Shown one piece after another: positions 44,924-58,390 of a stretch of DNA of 64,000 nucleotides. This stretch comes from Monomorium pharaonis. Its lineage: Eukaryota; Arthropoda; Insecta; Hymenoptera; Formicidae. The notes under the pieces were generated by a model. The model had not been told where the DNA came from, made no database searches, and worked only from the letters and a program-made list of their open reading frames with translations. The stretch covers positions 1 through 64,000 of the forward strand of contig NW_023415834.1 of assembly GCF_013373865.1 (NCBI RefSeq). The letters run 5' to 3'. The position numbers and the translations under genes were made by a program. Each line of letters opens with the position of its first letter. The stretch's first letter is position 1.

Positions 44924-47900
44924 ATACATTTGGGGACGGATCATTCAAAAGTTGTCGTTTTTGTACAAACTGAAGCTTTTTAACGTTAGGCACTGTATAA
45001 CATCGGGTTTCGTATTGGAATCGTTTGTAGTTGTTTGTTGTGCATTTTGATACATTTGTAGGCGAATCGTTAAAAAGTTGTCGTTTTCAACAAACTGAAA
45101 CTTTTTAACGTTAAGCTCTGTATAAACCTCAGTTTTTATATTTGGAATCGTTTGTAGTGCTTTGTAGTGCTTTTCGATACATTTGTAGACGAATCATTCA
45201 AAAGTTGTCGTTTTCAACAAACTGAAACTTTTTAACGTTAGGCACTGTATAAACATCAGTTTTCGTATTTGGAATCGTTTGTAGTGCTTTGTAGTGCTTT
45301 TCGATACATTTGTAGACGGATCATTCAAAAGTTGTCGTTTTCAACAAACTAAAACTTTATAAAGTTAGGCACTGTATAACATCGGGTTTCGTATTTGGAA
45401 TCGTTTGTAGTGGTTTGTAGTTCTTTTCGATACATTTGTAGACGGATCATTCAAAAGTTGCCGTTGTTTTATAAACTGAAACTTTTGAACGTCAGGCACT
45501 GTATAAACATCAGTTTTCATATTTGGAATCGTTTGTAGTTGTTTGTTGTGCATTTTGATACATTTGTAGGCGAATCGTTAAAAAGTTGTCGTTTTCAACA
45601 AACTAAAACTTTTTAACGTTAGGCACTGTATAAACATCAGTTTTCATATTTGGAATCGTTTTTAGTGCTTTGTAGTGCTTTACGATACATTTGTAGACGA
45701 ATCATTCAAAAGTTGTCGTTTTCAACAAACTAAAACTTTATAAAGTTAGGCACTGTATAACATCGGGTTTCGTATTTGGAATCGTTTTTAGTGCTTTGTA
45801 GTGCTTTACGATACATTTGTAGACGAATCATTCAAAAGTTGTCGTTTTCAACAAACTAAAACTTTATAAAGTTAGGCACTGTATAACATCGGGTTTCGTA
45901 TTTGGAATCGTTTGTAGTGGTTTGTTGTGCATTTTGATAAATTTGTAGGCGAATCGTTAAAAAGTTGTCGTTTTCAACAAACTAAAACTTTATAAAGTTA
46001 GGCACTGTATAACATCGGGTTTCGTATTTGGAATCGTTTTTAGTGCTTTGTAGTGCTTTACGATACATTTGTAGACGAATCATTCAAAAGTTGTCGTTTT
46101 CAACAAACTAAAACTTTATAAAGTTAGGCACTGTATAACATCGGGTTTCGTATTTGGAATCGTTTGTAGTGGTTTGTTGTGCATTTTGATAAATTTGTAG
46201 GCGAATCGTTAAAAAGTTGTCGTTTTCAACAAACTAAAACTTTTTAACGTTAAGCTCTGTATAAACCTCAGTTTTTATATTTGGAATCGTTTGTAGTGCT
46301 TTGTAGTGCTTTTCGATACATTTGTAGACGAATCATTCAAAAGTTGTCGTTTTCAACAAACTGAAACTTTTTAACGTTAGGCACTGTATAAACATCAGTT
46401 TTCGTATTTGGAATCGTTTGTAGTTGTTTGTTGTGTTTTTCGATACATTTGTAAACGAAACATTCAAAAGTAGTCGTTTTCAACAAACTGAAACTTTTTA
46501 ACGTTAGGCACTGTATAAACATCAGTTTTTATATTTGGAATCGTTTGTAGTGCTTTGTAGTGCTTTTCGATACATTTGTAGACGAATCATTCAAAAGTTG
46601 TCGTTTTCAACAAACTAAAACTTTTTAACGTTAGGCACTGTATAAACATCAGTTTTTATATTTGGAATCGTTTGTAGTGCTTTGTAGTGCTTTTCGATAC
46701 ATTTGTAGACGAATCATTCAAAAGTTGTCGTTTTCAACAAACTAAAACTTTATAAAGTTAGGCACTGTATAACATCGGGTTTCGTATTTGGAATCGTTTG
46801 TAGTGGTTTGTAGTTCTTTTCGATACATTTGTAGACGGATCATTCAAAAGTTGCCGTTGTTTTATAAACTGAAACTTTTGAACGTCAGGCACTGTATAAA
46901 CATCAGTTTTCATATTTGGAATCGTTTGTAGTTGTTTGTTGTGCATTTTAAAACATTTGTGGGCGAATTGTTAAAAAGTTGTCGTTTTTCTACAAACTGA
47001 AACTTTTTAACGTTAGGCACTGTATAAACATCAGTTTTTATATTTGGAATCGTTTGTAGTGCTTTGTAGTGCTTTTCGATACATTTGTAGACGAATCATT
47101 CAAAAGTTGTCGTTTTCAACAAACTGAAACTTATTAACGTTAGGCACTGTATAAACATCAGTTTTTATATTTGGAATCGTTTGTAGTGCTTTGTAGTGCT
47201 TTTCGATACATTTGTAGACGAATCATTCAAAAGTTGTCGTTTTCAACAAACAGAAACCTTTTAACGTTAGGCACTGTATAACATCAGGTTTCATATTTGG
47301 AATCATTTGTAGTGGTTTGTAGTGCTTTTCGATACATTTGTAGACGGATCATTCAAAAGTTGTCTTTTTTCTACAAACTGAAACTTTTTAACGTTAGGCA
47401 TTGTATAACATCAGTTTTCGTATTTGGAATCGTTTGTAGTGCTTTGTAGTGCTTTTCGATACATTTGTAGACGAATCATTCAAAAGTTGTCGTTTTCAAC
47501 AAACAGAAACCTTTTAACGTTAGGCACTGTATAACATCAGGTTTCATATTTGGAATCATTTGTAGTGGTTTGTAGTGCTTTTCGATACATTTGTAGACGG
47601 ATCATTCAAAAGTTGTCTTTTTTCTACAAACTGAAACTTTTTAACGTTAGGCATTGTATAACATCAGTTTTCGTATTTGGAATCGTTTGTAGTGCTTTGT
47701 AGTGCTTTTCGATACATTTGTAGACGGATCATTCAAAAGTTGTCGTTTTTCTCCAATCAGAAACCTTTTAATGTTAGGCACTGTATAATCAGTTTTGATA
47801 TTTGGAATCGTTTGTAGTTGTTTGTTATGCATTTTGATACATTTGTAGGCGAATTGTTAAAAAGTTGTCGTTTTTCTACAAACTGAAACTTTTTAACGTT

Positions 47901-48393
47901 AGGCACTGTATAACATCGGGTTTCGTATTTGGAATCGTTTGTAGTGGTTTGTAGTTCTTTTTGATACATTTGTAAACGGATCATTCGAAAGTTGTCGTTT
48001 TTCTACAAACTGAAACTTTTTAACGTTAGGCACTGTATAACATCAGTTTTCATATTTGTAATCGTTTGTAGTGCTTTGTAGTGCTTTTCGATACATTTGT
48101 AGACGAATCATTTAAAAGTTGTCGTTTTTCTACAAACAAAAACCTTTTAACGTTAGGCACTGTATAACATCAGGTTTCATATTTGGAATCGTTTGTAGTG
48201 CTTTGTAGTGCTTTTCGATATATTTGTAGACGAATCATTCAAAAGTTGTCGTTTTCAACAAACAGAAACCTTTTAACGTTAGGCACTGTTTAACATCAGG
48301 TTTCATATTTGGAATCGTTTGTAGTTGTTTGTTGTGCTTTTCGATACATTTGTAGACGAATGGTTAAAATGTTGTCGTTTTTCTACAAACAGG
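44924..48393 (+). repeat. 126-bp satellite array, copy B (~27 units)
   Basis: Tandem monomers of 126-127 bp, as in copy A but with cleaner periodicity. Variant monomers occur at about 45461 and 46853, a constant ~10.32-kb offset from copy A. Subtypes (TAAACCTC, ATAACATCGGG, ATAACATCAGG) give a higher-order pattern. The array ends at ACAAACAGG, shortly before the LTR at 48402. Confidence 0.95.
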
Positions 48394-48401
48394 TGTTACG
48401 T

Positions 48402-51400
48402 TGTTACGGACAAAAATTTCAAAAACCGATTTGTAACGTTCCGTTGAAGACTACTCGATACGGGGGCAGCTTTCGTTCTTTTGTCTAACGGGGCTCTCAA
48501 TTTATTTGTTTTAGGGCGACCGCAGCACGTCTGCTTATTTCCCAGGGATACGCCGAGAGCCGGAAGGATCGTTTATCGCGTTTGAGAGAGAAATAAATGG
48601 GATGAGAGACAGGTTAAATAAACGTATTTATTATTTATCAATCAGTATTAATCTTCATTTATTGAATACATAACCAATATATATATTTTGTGATTATTGG
48701 AATGATAGAAATTATGTTAAAGAATGTATATAAATAATAAGATAAAATAAAATAAAATAAAGAGTGCGTTGATTACTCAAAATAGTATGTGATAGATCCA
48801 AATTATGCATATGAAACAATTAAATAAAGTAATGAATATAAGTATGTTATTAAGTTATTTATAATCAAGTAAAATATGAATTCATTTAACGTTTAGTCAT
48901 TTAATAAAAACAAATCGATTTATGAAATCTAATTGATTTAACTCTGACTTGAATGATTTTACAACCTGGATAAAAATTATTTACTTTATTGATTGGATAA
49001 ACTTGTGATGAATATTTCTTGTGTTATTAAGTAGGCTGCCAGTTCAGCCGAATTCTTGACGTCTGAAGAATGGTTAATTGTGTTAGTGTTTAAGCGTCTT
49101 ACCTTGTTTTTGTGAAGTACTATGGAAATAAGAGGGAATTGAGAGGTATTGCCTCGTGATTATAATTGTTTGTCCTAGATTAATTAATTGTAATAGCTCA
49201 TTTTTAAATTCATGTAATAAAAGCAAATTCGCTACTAGTCTAGTGGCGTAAACGTATCCTTGCGACTCTATTCTCGCTCTTGGCGGTATCCCACGTCACA
49301 TCGGGAGTAAAATAAAAATAAAAAAAAAGAAATAGAGCCAGGAGTCACCAGACAGGTAGGACATACATTCGAATACTTCCTCAATTGTTCTTTCAGATTT
49401 CGCGTATTAGAATAAAAGAAAATCACTGTCAATCAGGGTTTGTGAACGTATCTTACGACTCCACTCTCGCTAGGCGGTATCCCACGTCACATCGGGAATA
49501 AAATAAAATAAAAAAAAAGAAGCAGAGTCCGAGATCCAGGTTGACAGGATATTTGTAATATAATTGAATTTATAATTTAAGTATCGGAGTATTGTTATTG
49601 TTATTCATTTGATTGTCTGAAAGAACTGCGTTAACGAACCGACGGATCGTACAGGTATTGTCCCGTGCAAAGTAGATATTAGATATCCGCTTGTTTAGCT
49701 TTTTATCACCAGGAGTACCCTCAACGGGCTCCAGTCAGCCAATACCACCAGCTGTTGGGTGACTAAACTCGACTTCTTAATTAAGGAGCCGACGCACAAG
49801 ACGGTGATCCGTATCAGACGTGTCGCGGTAGACGCGTAATTATTTATGGTTTCAAAATATAGAGGCATATGAAGTTGAATTATTTGTTGAAAAGTGGAAG
49901 GATGCGATCGGGTTTTATAATTTTTATTTATTTATTTATTCAGGTAACAATGCTGGAGATCGCATAAAGGTTTAAGGAGTGTGGAAGTACTTCAGTTAAA
50001 TTTCTATATCTAAATTAGTATAATAAGCGGGGTTATAATTGGCAATAATAAAACATGTATAAATGAAAATCAATTGTTGTATCAAATATATATATATGTG
50101 CATTTAATTCAGTTGGGTCTCGAGTGGGTTATGAAATCAAGTAAATTGCATGTGAACTTTGAATAATTATTATATTATTTCATTTAGAATCAGTGATTTG
50201 AATATTATTTATTATATCTGGCACAAAGTAACGTAGAATGTTATGATAATAGTTAAATTAGAGATATACAAGTTGGATATTAAATAGAAATAGAGTAGAT
50301 ATCAAAATATTAAATCATGGATAAAATTGCATTGAATAAAATTAAATCGAATTGGATAGTAGTATGGATTGTATTTAATCAAAGTGAAATATCAGATTTG
50401 CTGCATTAAATTGAATTGTGAATTAAATCGGATCGTAAATTAAATTGCATTAAAATGAATTAAATCAAGTTCAGTGGTGAGTTATTTGTAGTATTAAAAT
50501 TTAAATTAAATCAAATTAAATCGGGATATCAATGCACATTAACATAAATTAGATTAAATCAGATTGCAGAATATGTCACATAAAAATAAAATAAATCAGA
50601 GTATCAGTATATTAAAGCATCGGTGTATCAGAAATAAAATGTTCATGCATCAATCAATATATCAATAAATGTCAAATAAAATATCAATGTGTCAACCAAG
50701 CTGTATTAAATTGAATTAATTATAATTTGAATTAAAGTCAATTATATTAAATTAAATGAAAATCAAAATGTCAATTAAATAGTATTAAATTAGAATTAAA
50801 TTGTCAAAGTCGCAAATTAAATTGAATTAAATTAAATTAAATAATGATTGAATAATATTAAAATTGAATTAGATTGAATTAAATTTCCAAACGGCAGACT
50901 GGGGTAATATTGTATAAGTATTTATTCGGTTGTTAAATTGTTAAGTATTTAATTATTAAAATAATTTAAAATAATTTAGAATGATAGTCCAAAAGTGATT
51001 ACGCGCGGCAGAGTGTTCACTTGTAGAGATTGATGACAGCTTGATTGAGATTATATAAATCAGATAAATAAAATTAATTTAAGTTACTCACCAAAAGGTC
51101 TTCGGGGATATATGAATTATTGAGGCTGGATCCCCTTATAGTTTTATAAGTTTATTTTTTAAGTCTTTATTTCTTTCAGTTACAATGTTCCTTCTACAGT
51201 CGACAAAATGGCGGATGCTTCTTAAGATGGCAGATATGCGGTACAGTGTTGAAGTTCAGTGCGCAATGTGAACACTCAGAGAAACGTGGTGTTGTTACTT
51301 GAAAAGACCGGCGCGCAATGCTGATCCGCCGCGGCGCTCGCTTTTATATTGTTCGAGTTTGTAGACCGCGGGGTGTGGTACGAAGTAGGAGTTGCATCAT

Positions 51401-53996
51401 TCTCGCTTCTAATTTCAAAGGGTGCCGCGGAATGTCGGCATAATTTTACAAAGGATGTACTTGCATCGGATGTTTAGTCTTTCGAGATACAGAAAAATAT
51501 CATATTACATTTTGATCAAACAATTTCACAAGTGACTCACGATGACTCATACCCGAGCGTGAGAATGGAATTTATGCATCTTATGCATATAAAATATTCA
51601 TTCAAATATTATAACTGTGAAATAAATTATTAATTAATGTTTCTACGACTCGTACGCTTGCGGAGGTTTTATACAATAGTATTTCTTTCATTGTAAAGCT
51701 TAGTTTTTGCAAAATTTAATTGTTAATAGACGATACGCATTAATTATTTAATATTTAACGAAATTAATTATTTATAATACTTATTTGTTGAGATAATGAC
51801 TCTATATGGTAATATTAATTAATACAAATAGATTTATATTATTTAGAGTTCTGTTTTATTAAGATTAATTATTAACTGAGTCTGAATAATTGAATATGCG
51901 TACGTAGGTATGTTTTATCAATAAACTAATTGTTAATTAACATTTTTCTTTGTGGTAACAATTTTTACGTATAGTAGTAGTGGTTCTCAAACGATATATG
52001 TAACTTTTATATTTTTTAAACCTTCGCAAATGTGTTATTAATAAATATTTAGTTGCGCGTAATATTTCATTATTCAAGCGTTATAATATTTGCACATATT
52101 TTAAATAGGGGTTCCCATCTATTACAGTGGTGATCACCTTAGTGATTCGCCGCTCTTGAATTTTAGCACTTGTAATAATTTCGATGAGCTAACCTTGAAG
52201 GCTTTAGACGTTTGCAATTAATATCGTCAGTGAATATTCTACCTTAAGTAATATTTCATCGCTGGTGCATATGTGAATTTTATAATAATTTTACATTCTT
52301 CTTATAGAGGTTCGCATTTATTACAGTGATGGTCAGCCATCTTGTGTACACTGCGATAGCTTCAGTGACATGGCCTTGGGACTTTATTTATTAATTATGC
52401 ACTTGCAAAAGCCTTAATAATTATTTCTTTAATCAAAATCGATTGTTAACTAGCTTTACGAATAAATGATAATTGCAAAATTATGTAATTAATAAAGATT
52501 ATTTATTTATAATTAAATTATTGTTCGTATATATAATATTCTATTTGTTAATTAGTATTTATGCAAAAAGGTGATTGTTAATTAATATTTATGTTTGGAA
52601 TAATAATCTAAAATTGATATTAATAATTATCTAATTGTTTATACCATTTTATATATTATTTAGGCTTCTACAATGGTCTTATGGATATTCTACTGTTAAT
52701 AATATTTCATGATAATGATGCAATGATTTTACATTCACCTTCACAAGGGTGCTCATGTACCATGACGGTTCTCAAGGTGAGAGACTTGTGTTTCAAGGCC
52801 TATAGTACTTATAAAGGTCTTTTGGCAGTTGTCCTTGACACTTTAAAAATTTATATCTCGTGAACGGTAAGAGATTAAGAGATGGGGTTTGGACCATCGT
52901 ATAGAGGACCTCGAGGACTATGTTTGGCCGAATTTTGGTCCTCCCGAAAAATCGGGGTGGGGGTGAAAATTGAAGTTTTTAAAAGAGCATCATTTACGGT
53001 CGAATCAGGTAAAACGGAGCGTTTTGGCAAGTTTTCGGTTTTTGGGTAAAAAATGTGAAATTTGTCCCAAAAAATAATTGTTTTTTCCAAATTTTTGGAA
53101 ACATGATTTTTAGTATAAACAAAGTCTGCGACGCTTCTTGGAATTAATTTGGCAACTCTACCTCTTATGGTTCTCGAGATATTGGCAAAAGTTTCCGGGA
53201 ATTCTTGGAATTACAGCAGCATTTCCAGGAATTCGTGATGGCTGTGTATGACGGGTTTATCATTCGGTAGGCGCTTGTAACAAATGGTAAGTATACTATT
53301 GTCGGTAATTAGGGAATGGTTATTGATGGTAAGTGCAGGTAAGTTATCGACAGTTGGCCCTCTATTGGCAAAGTATACAAGTTAATGGTAAGTTTTTAAT
53401 AGTAGAGGTATCCCGTTAGTCGGTAACTTATAAGATTTTAGTATTTTAATTTAATTTAAAGAATTTTTATAATAAAATGAACGATTATTGATGCAATTCC
53501 TTTACAATATTAAATTTAGGTGTCGACCATAAGGTGTATGATTAATTTAATTGAATAATTCGATATTCAATGTAGATTTGGTAATTAACTGTTATCATTA
53601 TGATTTCGAACGATTGTAACCTTAAAGAATATAACATTTTATATGGTCTTAATAATTAATATAGGTAAAATGGTGGTTCAAAAGTTATGAACGTTAGAGA
53701 ATATAATAATATAAGTATTAACTGGTTAATATAGAGATAGTATATGATTATTAAAATAATAATAAAATGTAAGAATATATAATGTGAATAATAATATGAA
53801 TAATAAGTGAATTAGGTAATATAAAATTAACTGAATAATTAAAATAATTGGATAAGAATATAATATAAGTGTAATAAATGAATAGTAATATAAAATTGAT
53901 TAAAATATAATTGAATATATGAATAGATATACGAATAAAGGAAATTCATAAGGCAAATAATTAATAAAAATTGAAAAATTTACACGGGACGTGACA
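48402..53996 (-). mobile_element. Element 2 3' LTR (5595 bp)
   Basis: Full-length LTR, TGTTACGG...CGTGACA, collinear with 10386-16055. Differences are mainly the minisatellite near 50657 (one unit) and a short T/A-rich duplication near 51148. Structure is as described for the element 1 LTR. Confidence 0.93.
51086..51348 (-). promoter_or_regulatory. Promoter, R region and donor of element 2 3' LTR
   Basis: TATAAAAG at 51348-51341, initiator ~25 nt downstream, poly(A) signal near 51165, donor GTGAGT at 51091-51086. A small duplication between poly(A) signal and donor is specific to this copy. Confidence 0.6.
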
Positions 53997-54011
53997 CCTC
54001 CCCCCTATTTT
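53997..54011 (-). promoter_or_regulatory. Polypurine tract of element 2
   Basis: Same AAAATAGGGGGGAGG tract as in element 1, directly adjoining TGTCACG. The env stop TAG lies inside it. Confidence 0.9.
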
Positions 54012-56143
54012 AGAACGAATCCCGATGATTTAGAAGGGATTTGTTCAAGATCGTCGAAACGATCTCTTAAAGTTTTGTAAGGGTAGGCGTTAAAGTTATC
54101 TGATGAGGACGTTACCGGATTATTTTCATTGGCCTCTTCCTGGATGGTGCTCATTTGGGCGTCCTTCTGATGAGAACAAACTGGCCTGTTTGAGTTGGAT
54201 AAATTTTCCTCGTTGATTACGTATATCTGGGCATCCTTCAAGCGGGAGAATGCTGGAGGGGCCGTCGGCAACGGAGGTGGTTGCGGCGGCTGCTGTGGTC
54301 GTTGTTCGATTTTCTTATCGGGCTTCCGCGTCGGTCCGCGGCTCAAGTGAAGTAGCAGATGAGTGATAGAGCTCCACAGGGCTCCAAGTAAATGTAGACT
54401 ACACCCATATACTGAATGAAGGGCGTATCCATGAAGGAGTGTGTCGATCACGACTTTGATGACACGTATAATAATAAAAATGCCCATTATTCCGGCTGTT
54501 GCTGAGCCGAAATTTACAAAGCCTTTCCATAGGCGAGAAGCAGTGTTGTCAGCTATTTTGTTAAGGGCTTCTTCGTCTAGGAGATTATAGACAGATACGG
54601 CATTTGATCCAATATCGTGTCCAGTGATGCGTCTAGCGATTTCGTGAAGTAGTGCAGGTTTCTCGGCGGGAAACATAATATGATCTCTGAGCCTTTCAAT
54701 TTCCTTATCGGCATATAATCCAGAGACGGCTAGAGGTGCTGGCTTGGCGTAGTTCCAAGTTAGTTTAGTAAGAGGTTTAAGTTGTTCGGGCGGTAATTGC
54801 AAGACCTGGGGTTTTGGCGTGAATTGCAGCCAGGTTTGCTCGATTCTAAATAATGTCGGTAGTTCGTTGCTGCATTCTCGTTTGTTCCCTACCCTAGAAA
54901 TTATTCTTGATCTAGGCGTCAGGAAAAACGATCCATTTCGTACGGTTATCGGTAATTCAGAGTAGCATTCAGTTGTTTCTCTCAGTGTGACTTCCACTGG
55001 AATACATTTTACAATGTGGACAGACTCTCCGGTGTTGACTGCCATATAGCCGGGTCCTTTCATGAGTCTGTATGCAAATTCGTCAGGTTGTAAAGCAGCG
55101 AAAGATAGAGCGTTTGTGATTACCTGTCTTTCGAGCTCACATTTTTGCGTCATTACGTTATGGTATAGAGATGTCATCTGGCTGCGTACGTGTTTTTCAA
55201 CGTACACAAATTTAGAGTTTAGATATGCAAAGATGTCGAGGTTGTGTATCGGAATGGAGGTACGGCTAGCGAAGGTAGCTCCGTTTTTAATTTCCATTAT
55301 AAATAATTTTGGATGCTCCGTGCGTAGTAAATTATAACCGCACAGAGGTTGCTCTCCTCGGCTGGTTAAAGCGAAGGTAACATCTTGGGTCGTGAGACTG
55401 TAGACTGGCGATTCAGAACTGTCGCTTTCAGTAGTTTTATTTGCAGGTCCTTCGTAGAGGACATCATATTGATTAAATCCACAGGCGGGAGTCGGTATCG
55501 GCTTCCAATATGAATATCCGTCATCCGTGTCGAGACAAAAGCTATCAACAAGTGTGCAGGTCGTTCCAGAGCGTAATTTTATTTTTCCAGATTCGAGATG
55601 AACGGGATTCATAGATGATTTAATGGTTATTTTGGCGCTGGCTTGAACTATGACGTCAGGCCATGATCCATAAGGGTCGGAATATTGTGCTGTACCCTTA
55701 CAGTATCCGTTATTTTCAATTCTTCCTCCAAGGGTGAAGCTGCGGTAAGTCGTTTGATTGGCTTTGATTCCTGTGAGGAGAACTCCTGGTCCCATTGATA
55801 TGGTTCCGTCGTTGAACATCCTCATGCATGTGGTATATCCTGTTTCGTGGATATATTCGGCTTGGCCGTTGTGGACTGCGGAGATGTGAGAGTTCATTCC
55901 ACAATAAAAGACTGTTCGAGAAATTTCCACTTTGCACTGGAAAACTTCAGCTTGATTGTAATTAGATAATTGTAGAAGTTGAATAGAGATTTCCGTGGTA
56001 TTAGGCCTTTTGTATTGCAAGTCGCACTCGCCTACGTCGAGCGATGATATAGCGGTGATATTGAGGTGTCGTCCGCCACAATCGAAACCGATTAAAGCGT
56101 GAACGTTAATTACGAAAGTCAAAACTATTATAAATGACTTCAT
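54005..56143 (-). CDS. env: env glycoprotein, intact, 712 aa
   Basis: Type I membrane glycoprotein. The signal peptide is about 1-16. The mature N-terminus begins with GFDCGG and a Cys-containing ectodomain with many N-x-S/T sites. The membrane anchor is about 548-570 (AGIMGIFIII...), with a second hydrophobic stretch at about 580-600. A ~110-residue tail is Pro-rich and contains PTAP at 626-629. No clear RxK/RR furin site is seen. It does not look like the baculovirus-F-type Env of classical Drosophila errantiviruses. The early FDC-type N-terminus and overall shape recall glycoproteins of chuvirus-like negative-strand RNA viruses, which some insect retroelements have captured, but this needs a profile search. 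The role is presumed cell entry; the open frame suggests recent activity. Confidence 0.88.
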   Translation of the reverse strand: MKSFIIVLTFVINVHALIGFDCGGRHLNITAISSLDVGECDLQYKRPNTTEISIQLLQLSNYNQAEVFQCKVEISRTVFYCGMNSHISAVHNGQAEYIHETGYTTCMRMFNDGTISMGPGVLLTGIKANQTTYRSFTLGGRIENNGYCKGTAQYSDPYGSWPDVIVQASAKITIKSSMNPVHLESGKIKLRSGTTCTLVDSFCLDTDDGYSYWKPIPTPACGFNQYDVLYEGPANKTTESDSSESPVYSLTTQDVTFALTSRGEQPLCGYNLLRTEHPKLFIMEIKNGATFASRTSIPIHNLDIFAYLNSKFVYVEKHVRSQMTSLYHNVMTQKCELERQVITNALSFAALQPDEFAYRLMKGPGYMAVNTGESVHIVKCIPVEVTLRETTECYSELPITVRNGSFFLTPRSRIISRVGNKRECSNELPTLFRIEQTWLQFTPKPQVLQLPPEQLKPLTKLTWNYAKPAPLAVSGLYADKEIERLRDHIMFPAEKPALLHEIARRITGHDIGSNAVSVYNLLDEEALNKIADNTASRLWKGFVNFGSATAGIMGIFIIIRVIKVVIDTLLHGYALHSVYGCSLHLLGALWSSITHLLLHLSRGPTRKPDKKIEQRPQQPPQPPPLPTAPPAFSRLKDAQIYVINEENLSNSNRPVCSHQKDAQMSTIQEEANENNPVTSSSDNFNAYPYKTLRDRFDDLEQIPSKSSGFVLK

Positions 56144-58390
56144 TTTTATTAATGATCCTTTATGCGTATATGTATTTATAGTAATAAAACTAAATGTAAT
56201 ATAAAGGTATAAAGTAGTATATTGTAACGTATATATGCGTGTAATTGTAGGAATATTGCAAAATAAATGTTTATATTACGATTGAAAATAGCGCGTGATA
56301 TTTCATGAGATATTATACCATAATTGTAGGCCTATAACTTGTAACTAAGATATATGTAAGAAGGAGAACAAGAATAACCTTATATCTATGTTAATAAAAT
56401 AGTATTGAATATAATTATAGTAATAGAGATTTATGTACGGCAGAGAACGGATATGTAAATACGCTTATCAGAGTGTCGAGTACAATAATATAAGATTGTG
56501 AATCGCAAGATATGTGTATATTGTGTAGTAGGTTATAAGTATAAATGCTAGTAATCTAATAAAATAAAATAAAATAAAACGCAAGGTAAATTAGTTTGAC
56601 TTGCGTAGGATATGTAGTATTGATAATATATAAGATTAGTAAAATATTGTTAAGTAAATATTATTATATATAGTAGCAAATAATGTTAATAGCGGTGGGA
56701 TAAAATGATATATAAAAATTTAAGCAAAGTAAAATTAAAGTTAATAGTATTAAGTTGTAATGATATATGTTTCCTATGTTTATTCGTGTGACAACGCCGA
56801 TATTGAATGCACTTAATAAAATTAAAGAATATTTTTTTTTGCGTAACTCCTTTTTCCTTGTATAGATAATTTATGATTATTATTCGTAAAATATGTATGT
56901 AAGTATACGGGAGGCGAAAATAAAGCTAAATATGGTTAATATAGTTTAAAACTCAAGTATAATCTTTAAAAGTAATATTTAATATGGTTAGTATTATTAT
57001 ATTATATTTATTGCGGTGGGATATATATATATATTATATTATATAGTTAGTAATATATCATGTTGTGAAGCGGTGGGATATAAATATATATGTATGTATG
57101 TTTATTTCTTATTTTATTATGTATATATTTTTTTTTTATTATTTTGTATGGTCAGATCAATCAATGAGACTCTTTCAAATGGCGGTGGGATTTATGTTTT
57201 TTTTATGTATATTTTTCATTTCCCCTTTTTTACTGTGAGATATGCTTATATAAATTTTAGCGGTAGGATTTTATTTTTATTTCTTAACATCAAGCAGTAG
57301 TGATAAAGCTAGTAGAGTTATTAACTGCGGAGGGATTATGTGTATTTTGTAGCAATAAGGCGAAATGAATCAAATCGTTAAATCGATATGAGCAGTCTAT
57401 CGGCATAGACAGCTCGGTGCTTTATTCGCGTAGCGCCATATTGATTGATCGGTGACCACGTGTAATTTATTGATTAGTAGTGAAATAAGCTAATCGGTTA
57501 TTGCTTTAGCGGTGGGATTATGTTTTTTTTGTCAGCGGTGGGATTAGTGGTAACAACTAATAAAAATTATTATACTGCGGTGGGATGAATAGTTTGTATA
57601 AATTGCGCTTGTGGTATAAGATTACATATTGCAAGGTATATAGTAAACTAATTGTAATTGTGTATCGGAATAAACAACGATATATGTGTATATAATAAAA
57701 AGACCGAGGCAACTGTGCGTATCTTGTGGTAACGATTATGATTGGTCATATAAAGCATCGATTTTTACCTAATTAATTATAAAATAAAATGTATGTATAT
57801 ACGTATGTGCGTACTAAGTATAATATTGAATGCAAGTAATATAATGTATGGAAAATTGTATGATTATATGTATTCTATAAAACGTTACGAGATAATATTA
57901 ATAAGAATAAAACTAATATTTTATATAATATAGGTATTACATATTTGTTTTTTTTTCTTTATTATTTTTTTATGCGGTGGGATTTAGTGTAGATAAAATG
58001 CGATTAATATAATATGTTAGAATGGTTATTGGATATGATTAGTATAATACTTCTATTTTGTTTTCATGCGATCTTATTATTAATTATTAATATTTAAAGT
58101 ATAAATAGATTTGCGTAAATCGGTTATGTGGACAATTAATTATAAGCATTATTTGTTGTTTTCTTTATTATTTTTTTTTTGTGCGGCGGGATCTATAATG
58201 TATCATTAAGTTTTATAATTTTAAATAAGCAAATGGGTTATTAGTATTTTGATTAGGTGGATTAAATGTTAGATTGAATAAGTGTTAATTATGTTTGATC
58301 GAGCTTAGTGTTTCCAGTGAGACAGTAAGTTCGATATTCACTTGATTTTCCGCTGCTCGAAGAATCAAGCGCATGGTATTTGCATGCCCG
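56144..58390. other. Non-coding pol-env spacer of element 2
   Basis: Very AT-rich, no supported ORF, collinear with 18201-20442 with many small indels. It holds the eleven motif sites listed next and nothing else I can define. Confidence 0.6.
56692..58192. repeat. Eleven GCGGTGGGAT motifs, element 2
   Basis: Plus-strand starts: 56692, 57013, 57070, 57182, 57260 (GCGGTAGGAT), 57327 (GCGGAGGGAT), 57509, 57535, 57577, 57974 and 58183 (GCGGCGGGAT). All eleven correspond one to one to element 1 sites, while the surrounding AT-rich sequence differs by indels. Degenerate bases differ between copies at some sites, and no site is lost. Confidence 0.85.

Noticed and set aside
34609..48393. Many 60-75-codon ORFs within the satellite arrays, with recurring peptide phrases
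   Set aside because: They recur with the 126-bp period because monomer length is divisible by three. Start and stop positions vary with single-base indels. No coding signature.
34609..48393. Satellite as a CRISPR array
   Set aside because: Monomers are contiguous 126-bp head-to-tail repeats with no unique spacers, in a eukaryotic retroelement context.
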